From positions 1-9,152 of the forward strand of contig DWXJ01000031.1 of assembly GCA_019119285.1 (NCBI GenBank): a stretch of 9,152 bases of DNA, in the 5' to 3' direction. Shown here in pieces: positions 6,064 through 9,152 of the stretch (positions within the stretch are counted from its first letter, which is position 1; the number at the start of each line of letters is the position of its first letter). This stretch comes from Merdimonas faecigallinarum (GTDB lineage: Bacteria; Bacillota; Clostridia; Lachnospirales; Lachnospiraceae). The notes beneath the pieces were generated by a model, which was not told the DNA's origin, did not search any database, and was given only the letters and a program-made list of their open reading frames with translations. The translations under genes were made by a program, and so were the position numbers.

Positions 6064-7410
6064 CTACTTCTCCGCACCGTGCCGCCTGCTGGCGATCAGT
6101 CCGATCACAAATCCGACGGCCGCCGGAACGATCCATCCAAATCCCAGCTCCGACAACGGGATCACATTACCCAGCAGATCTGTCACAGGCGCTGTATGCA
6201 GCGCGTCCTGCGTCCCTTCCGGCAGCGCCCGCAGGAAATCCGCCAGGGCCGCCACCGCAGTAAATGCAATGGTCCATCGCAGTACATGGCGGTTATTGTC
6301 AAACCAGCTTCCAAACAAGGTCAGAAGCACCAGCACAATAGCCAGCGGGTATAAAAACATCAATACCGGCACAGAATAAGCCACGATGGCATTGAGTCCC
6401 AGATTGGCGATCAGGAAAGAGACCACACTGAACAATACCGCCCAGAACCGGTATCCCGGGGACTTCGGAAACATCTCGGAAAATGTTTCGCTGCAGCTTG
6501 TAATCAGACCGATCGCCGTCTTCAGACAGGCCAGTGTCACCATCAGAGCCAGAATAAACATACCGGCTCCGCCGAAATAATGATCTGCGATCAGCGCCAG
6601 ACCCTCGCCGCCATTGCTGCTGATGCCAAACTCTCCGCGGCTCTGTCCGCCTACCAGCGTAACCAGCACATAGATCACGGCCATCAGGATCGAACTGAAG
6701 ATCCCTGCCTTCACCGTATCCTTCGCGATCTGTCCCGGCTGCTCCACGCCAAGCCCACGGATCACTTCGATCACCACGATTCCGAATGCAAGGGCCGCCA
6801 GTGCGTCCATGGTATTATATCCTTCCAGAAAGCCGGTAAATAAAGCGCCGCTTTCATACCCTTCTTCCGGAGCCATAGTCATGGGATCGCCCATAGGCGA
6901 GATCAGCGCCACCACTACCAGTAGTCCCAGGATCACCAGGAAGGAAGGATTCAGCACCTTGCCGATCCAGGTCAGGATCTCTCCGGGCCTTAAGGAGAAA
7001 AACAGCACAATGGCAAAAAACAGGAAGGAAAAGACGGCCAGCCACAGTGTCTGGTCCTGCCCCTCCAGGATCCGTTCTATTCCTACTGTATAAGAAACAG
7101 AAGCGCATCTTGGGATGGCAAAAAATGGTCCGATGGTCAGATACAGGGCGCAGGTAAAAAAGACCCCATAATTTTTCCCGATCCTGCTTGCCAGCCCCAG
7201 AAGACCGGTCTCCCGGCTGATCCCAAGCGCCGCCACTCCAAGAAGCGGCAGTCCCACACCGGTCACCAGAAATCCCAGGGCAGCCAGCCAGATATGATCT
7301 CCCGCCATCTGCCCCATAGACACCGGAAAGATCAGGTTCCCTGCCCCGAAAAACATCCCGAATAACATACTTGCTACAAAAATGGTTTCTTTGAAACTTA
7401 ACTTTTTCAT
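6064..7410 (-). CDS. brnQ: Branched-chain amino acid transport system II carrier protein
   Basis: A 448-residue polytopic membrane protein of the LIVCS family, the typical length, with about twelve hydrophobic segments. The diagnostic N-terminus is present: KETIFVASMLFGMFFGAGNLIFP (residues 7-29), then GVGLPLLGVAALG and LTIGPFFAIPRCASVSYTVGIE. Later blocks include GFLEGYNTMDALAALAFGIVVI and the LIADHYFGGAG region. Family members import leucine, isoleucine and valine by cation symport (usually sodium, proton in some). The start ATG 7410 has GGGAAAAGG just upstream and follows MKKLSFKE, the usual beginning. It is monocistronic, with its own promoter (7444-7472) and terminator. No frameshift or missing segment was seen. 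Regulation may involve the inverted repeat inside the promoter. Confidence 0.95.
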   Translation of the reverse strand: MKKLSFKETIFVASMLFGMFFGAGNLIFPVSMGQMAGDHIWLAALGFLVTGVGLPLLGVAALGISRETGLLGLASRIGKNYGVFFTCALYLTIGPFFAIPRCASVSYTVGIERILEGQDQTLWLAVFSFLFFAIVLFFSLRPGEILTWIGKVLNPSFLVILGLLVVVALISPMGDPMTMAPEEGYESGALFTGFLEGYNTMDALAALAFGIVVIEVIRGLGVEQPGQIAKDTVKAGIFSSILMAVIYVLVTLVGGQSRGEFGISSNGGEGLALIADHYFGGAGMFILALMVTLACLKTAIGLITSCSETFSEMFPKSPGYRFWAVLFSVVSFLIANLGLNAIVAYSVPVLMFLYPLAIVLVLLTLFGSWFDNNRHVLRWTIAFTAVAALADFLRALPEGTQDALHTAPVTDLLGNVIPLSELGFGWIVPAAVGFVIGLIASRRHGAEK

Positions 7411-7443
7411 ACCTTTTCCCAGCTTTTCTATTTATTTCTTTCT

Positions 7444-7472
7444 ATTATAGTGACTTTGTCACGGAAAGACAA
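7444..7472 (-). promoter_or_regulatory. Sigma-A promoter of brnQ
   Basis: On the minus strand a -35 TTGTCT (7467-7472), a 17-nt spacer and a perfect -10 TATAAT (7444-7449), about 34 nt upstream of the brnQ ATG. The spacer is largely taken up by the GTGAC/GTCAC inverted repeat. Confidence 0.7.
7450..7462. repeat. Inverted repeat, candidate operator in the brnQ-trx intergenic region
   Basis: GTGAC-TTT-GTCAC is a perfect 5-bp inverted repeat with a 3-nt spacer, directly abutting the brnQ -10 box. A bound protein would block brnQ and could also influence the divergent thioredoxin gene. The half-sites recall the GTGA/TCAC halves of Crp/Fnr boxes but the spacing is shorter. The cognate regulator is unknown. 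Confidence 0.4.
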
Positions 7473-7481
7473 TGTTATCTC

Positions 7482-7490
7482 TGGTATTCT
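7482..7490 (+). promoter_or_regulatory. Possible extended -10 promoter of the thioredoxin gene
   Basis: TGGTATTCT (7482-7490) fits the TGnTATAAT extended -10 pattern with one mismatch in the hexamer; no good -35 lies upstream. It would give a leader of about 42 nt, A/C-rich and nearly free of G and T up to the AAAGGAGG site. An alternative pairing is GTGACT (7450-7455) with TGTTAT (7473-7478), 17 nt apart. Confidence 0.35.
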
Positions 7491-7538
7491 TAACACAACA
7501 AAAAAACAAAACAAACCAAAACAAAGGAGGACACATAT

Positions 7539-7844
7539 ATGTCAGCAATTCATATCAATAAAGAAAATTTTCAGCAGGAAGTATTACATTCCGACAAACC
7601 GGTACTCGTAGATTTCTGGGCATCCTGGTGCGGCCCCTGCCAGATGGTTCTTCCCATCATGGACGAGATCGCCGATGAGCGTTCCGACATCAAGGTCTGC
7701 AAGATCAACGTCGATGAACAAAAAGAACTGGCCAGACAGTTCCGGGTGATGAGTATCCCCACCCTGGCCGTTTTCAAAAACGGAGAGATGGTAAACCGCT
7801 CTACCGGCGCAAAACCAAAAGAGCAGATCCTACAGATGATCTAA
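7539..7844 (+). CDS. trxA: Thioredoxin
   Basis: A 101-residue cytoplasmic protein, slightly shorter than E. coli thioredoxin (about 108). It has the complete fold signature: buried Asp25, active site WCGPC with Cys31 and Cys34, and the cis-proline loop SIPT (Pro74), followed by VFKNGE. It reduces protein disulfides using electrons from a thioredoxin reductase, which is not in the window. An extra cysteine lies at Cys54. The start ATG 7539 has AAAGGAGG 8 nt upstream, an almost ideal ribosome binding site, implying high expression. The C-terminus (EQILQMI) stops just after the last helix begins, a little early but within family variation. It is divergent from brnQ and convergent with a Crp/Fnr-type regulator gene. 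It could be an accessory rather than the housekeeping thioredoxin. Confidence 0.95.
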   Translation: MSAIHINKENFQQEVLHSDKPVLVDFWASWCGPCQMVLPIMDEIADERSDIKVCKINVDEQKELARQFRVMSIPTLAVFKNGEMVNRSTGAKPKEQILQMI

Positions 7845-7876
7845 ATAGCCATACATCCCTCCAGAAAAACCCCCCG

Positions 7877-7926
7877 AAAAAAAAGCGCACAGTCTCCCCT
7901 CCAGAATCTGTGCGCTTTTTCTTTTT
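7877..7926. terminator. Bidirectional rho-independent terminator between trxA and the Crp/Fnr gene
   Basis: GCGCACAG (7885-7892) pairs with CTGTGCGC (7908-7915). Eight A precede the stem (7877-7884), and TTTTTCTTTTT follows it (7916-7926). This gives a U-tract on both strands, so it ends trxA (+) and the convergent regulator gene (-), whose stop codon lies 9 nt away. Confidence 0.85.
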
Positions 7927-7934
7927 GCCGTTTC

Positions 7935-8597
7935 TTACTTTTCTTCCAGGACAGCCTCCAGCTTTGCAGTATCCAGGATCTCAATCGTCCCTCTGGACAG
8001 TTTTACGATCCCCTCGCTCTGGAAATACCGCAGCATTCTCGTCACAACCTCTCTCGCCGTACCAAGATGCGCCGCAACCGCCTCATGGGTGAGCTTTAGA
8101 ACTTCCGAATCTTCTACTGTCATTTCTTCCAGAAGGAAATCCGCCACCCGTTTATCCAGACTCTTCCACATGATCTGCTCGATCAGCCACATCACATCCG
8201 TAAACCGCCCGGCCATCAATTCACTGGTGTAATTCGAAAGTACCGCTGATTCTTCTGTCAGCTGCTGCCAGACATGGACAGGGATCACCCACAATTCTGT
8301 ATCTTTCTCCGCCTGGATATTGATATCAAACTGAATGCTTCTCAACATGCAGGATGCGGAAAACAGACATACATCCCGTTCAAACAGGCGGTAAAGCGTG
8401 ATCTCTCTTCCCTCGTCTGAAAGCATATACGCCCGCAAAAGCCCAGATCGCACCACCAGAAGTCCTGTACACCCTGTGGTCCCGTCGTGGATCACCGTTC
8501 CTTTGGGGACCTTCTTTTCCGTGACGGATTCTTCGATCCTTTTTTTCTGAGCCGGTGTTAATTTACGGATTACCGGAAAATATTCTGCAAAGCCCAT
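7935..8597 (-). CDS. Crp/Fnr family transcriptional regulator
   Basis: A 220-residue regulator of typical length. An N-terminal cNMP-binding-type beta-barrel covers about 10-120 (KGTVIHDGTTGCTGLLVVRSGLLR, EGREITLYRL), followed by a dimerisation helix about 121-145. A C-terminal winged helix-turn-helix follows (LTHEAVAAHLGTAREVVTRMLRYFQSEGIV, about 169-198). The cAMP-pocket signature of E. coli CRP (GE..L then RSA) is absent; that region instead reads RDVCLFSASC, with Cys77 and Cys83. The N-terminal cysteine cluster of Fnr is also missing. A cysteine-based redox or small-molecule sensor is therefore more likely than cAMP. The start ATG 8597 has AAAGGAG about 11 nt upstream. It is transcribed from a promoter that overlaps a palindrome and converges on trxA. 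Targets are unknown. Confidence 0.92.
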   Translation of the reverse strand: MGFAEYFPVIRKLTPAQKKRIEESVTEKKVPKGTVIHDGTTGCTGLLVVRSGLLRAYMLSDEGREITLYRLFERDVCLFSASCMLRSIQFDINIQAEKDTELWVIPVHVWQQLTEESAVLSNYTSELMAGRFTDVMWLIEQIMWKSLDKRVADFLLEEMTVEDSEVLKLTHEAVAAHLGTAREVVTRMLRYFQSEGIVKLSRGTIEILDTAKLEAVLEEK

Positions 8598-8634
8598 GGC
8601 CTTTTTCTCTCCTTTTGTCTGTGTATTGATATAG

Positions 8635-8650
8635 ATTCAGTATACTGGAT
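8635..8650. repeat. Palindrome over the Crp/Fnr gene -10 box, candidate autoregulatory operator
   Basis: CAGTATACTG (8638-8647) is a perfect 10-bp palindrome, extending with one mismatch to ATTCAGTATACTGGAT. It contains the -10 box of the regulator promoter. A palindrome at this place is a common layout for autorepression; part of the symmetry could arise from the self-complementary TATA core by chance. Confidence 0.3.
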
Positions 8651-8667
8651 TTTTTCACGCAGAACAA
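8639..8667 (-). promoter_or_regulatory. Sigma-A promoter of the Crp/Fnr-type regulator gene
   Basis: On the minus strand a -35 TTGTTC (8662-8667), a 17-nt spacer and a -10 TATACT (8639-8644), about 41 nt upstream of the ATG. Confidence 0.6.
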
Positions 8668-8670
8668 GCA

Positions 8671-8699
8671 TAGGCAGAAAGCTTTCTTTGTGCTAAAAT
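8671..8699 (+). promoter_or_regulatory. Promoter of the membrane-protein gene
   Basis: A -35 TAGGCA (8671-8676), a 17-nt spacer and a -10 TAAAAT (8694-8699) with an upstream TG forming an extended -10 (TGCTAAAAT). Transcription would start near 8706, downstream of the in-frame GTG at 8690, so ATG 8768 is the likely translation start. Confidence 0.5.
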
Positions 8700-8767
8700 C
8701 AATCTGCCGGGGTTTTTACGACGCACAAGATCCGGCAGTCAGACAACAGATAAGGGAGATTTTCATC

Positions 8768-9055
8768 ATGGCGTATTTACTGACAGCAATCGGAGTCAAT
8801 CTGTGCATGACCTTTCTCATGCGGTACTCGGAACATCACGACGGCAACCGTTACGCCCTGAACATATGGAACTATATCACAGGCACACTGATCAGCTTTT
8901 TCATGCTGGAGGATAAAACTCTGGTCCTCCACAGCGATCTTCTGTCCGTCATTTCAGGAATCCTTAACGGGATCGGCTTTGTGGCCGCCCTCATTTTTAT
9001 CCAGCTCAGCATCCGCAGAAACGGCGGCACAGGAGTCGATAGCCAGAGAGGCTGA
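8768..9055 (+). CDS. DMT/EamA-like membrane transporter, N-terminal part, probably truncated
   Basis: A 95-residue product with three hydrophobic segments: about 2-17 (AYLLTAIGVNLCMTFLM), 32-50 (ALNIWNYITGTLISFFML) and 60-85 (SVISGILNGIGFVAALIFIQLSI). The pattern, with NRYALNIWNYI after the first helix and IQLSIRRNG after the third, resembles the beginning of drug/metabolite transporter proteins. Those normally continue for further helices (about 140 or 290 residues in all). Here the frame stops soon after RRNG, with the unlikely tail GTGVDSQRG. The start ATG 8768 has AAGGGAG 9 nt upstream; the GTG at 8690 precedes the predicted transcript start. Either the gene was truncated by a rearrangement or the sequence is joined wrongly near 9024. 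The family call is moderate; substrate is unknown. Confidence 0.6.
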   Translation: MAYLLTAIGVNLCMTFLMRYSEHHDGNRYALNIWNYITGTLISFFMLEDKTLVLHSDLLSVISGILNGIGFVAALIFIQLSIRRNGGTGVDSQRG

Positions 9056-9152
9056 TAATACGGACACTGCTTCGGAAGAAAGTTCCGGGGGTACTACGGA
9101 TGGCGGCAGCAGTTCCGGAGGCTCCGGCAGTACATCAAACAGCGGATATACA
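9024..9152 (+). other. Coding-like Ser/Gly/Thr-rich stretch in a different frame, running off the window
   Basis: The frame with codons starting at positions divisible by 3 is free of stops from 8892 to 9152. From about 9024 it reads like real protein: AAQESIAREADNTDTASEE followed by a flexible SSGGTTDGGSSSGGSGS run. Such linkers are common in secreted or cell-wall proteins of Clostridia. No start codon with a ribosome binding site and no signal peptide is visible upstream in this frame, so if coding, its 5' part is missing. The minus strand is also open here in one frame (Pro/Glu-rich), so direction is not certain. Confidence 0.4.

Overview
The window looks like chromosomal DNA from an anaerobic, gut-type Firmicute, most likely Clostridia of the Lachnospiraceae kind. 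The reasons are a roughly balanced base composition, strong purine-rich ribosome binding sites, sigma-A-type promoters (TTGACx-N17-TATAAT), oxygen-sensitive 2-hydroxyacyl-CoA dehydratase genes and a DUF3842 gene. Species cannot be assigned. No rRNA, tRNA, insertion sequence, CRISPR array or recognised riboswitch was seen.

Region 1 (1-3066, minus strand) is one operon read leftwards. A promoter at 3038-3066 drives a DUF3842 gene (2600-2998), then a 2-hydroxyacyl-CoA dehydratase family subunit (1223-2509). A 4-nt overlapping gene follows whose product joins a second dehydratase-family domain to an ATP-dependent acyl-CoA dehydratase activase in one chain (1-1226, cut by the window edge). Together they form a radical-type dehydratase or double-cubane reductase system with its ATP-driven electron donor physically tethered.

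Region 2 (3108-4990, plus strand) is a stand-alone ABC exporter half-transporter with its own promoter and terminator, divergent from region 1.

Region 3 (4999-7410, minus strand) holds two separate genes. One encodes an XRE-type helix-turn-helix fused to a Uma2-family (PD-(D/E)XK-like) domain, with its own promoter. The other encodes a BrnQ branched-chain amino-acid carrier, with its own promoter and terminator. A 13-nt inverted repeat fills most of the brnQ promoter spacer.

Region 4 (7411-8667) pairs a thioredoxin gene (plus) with a convergent Crp/Fnr-type regulator gene (minus) that share a bidirectional terminator. The regulator lacks the cAMP-pocket signature and has a Cys-N5-Cys pair, so redox control is an attractive but unproven reading.

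Region 5 (8671-9152, plus strand) starts with a well-formed promoter and the N-terminal part of a small multi-helix membrane protein (DMT/EamA-like). It ends abruptly where the sequence switches to a Ser/Gly/Thr-rich coding-like stretch in another frame. This may be a real truncation or rearrangement, or an assembly junction. It is the most anomalous spot in the window; the dehydratase-activase fusion is the most interesting gene.
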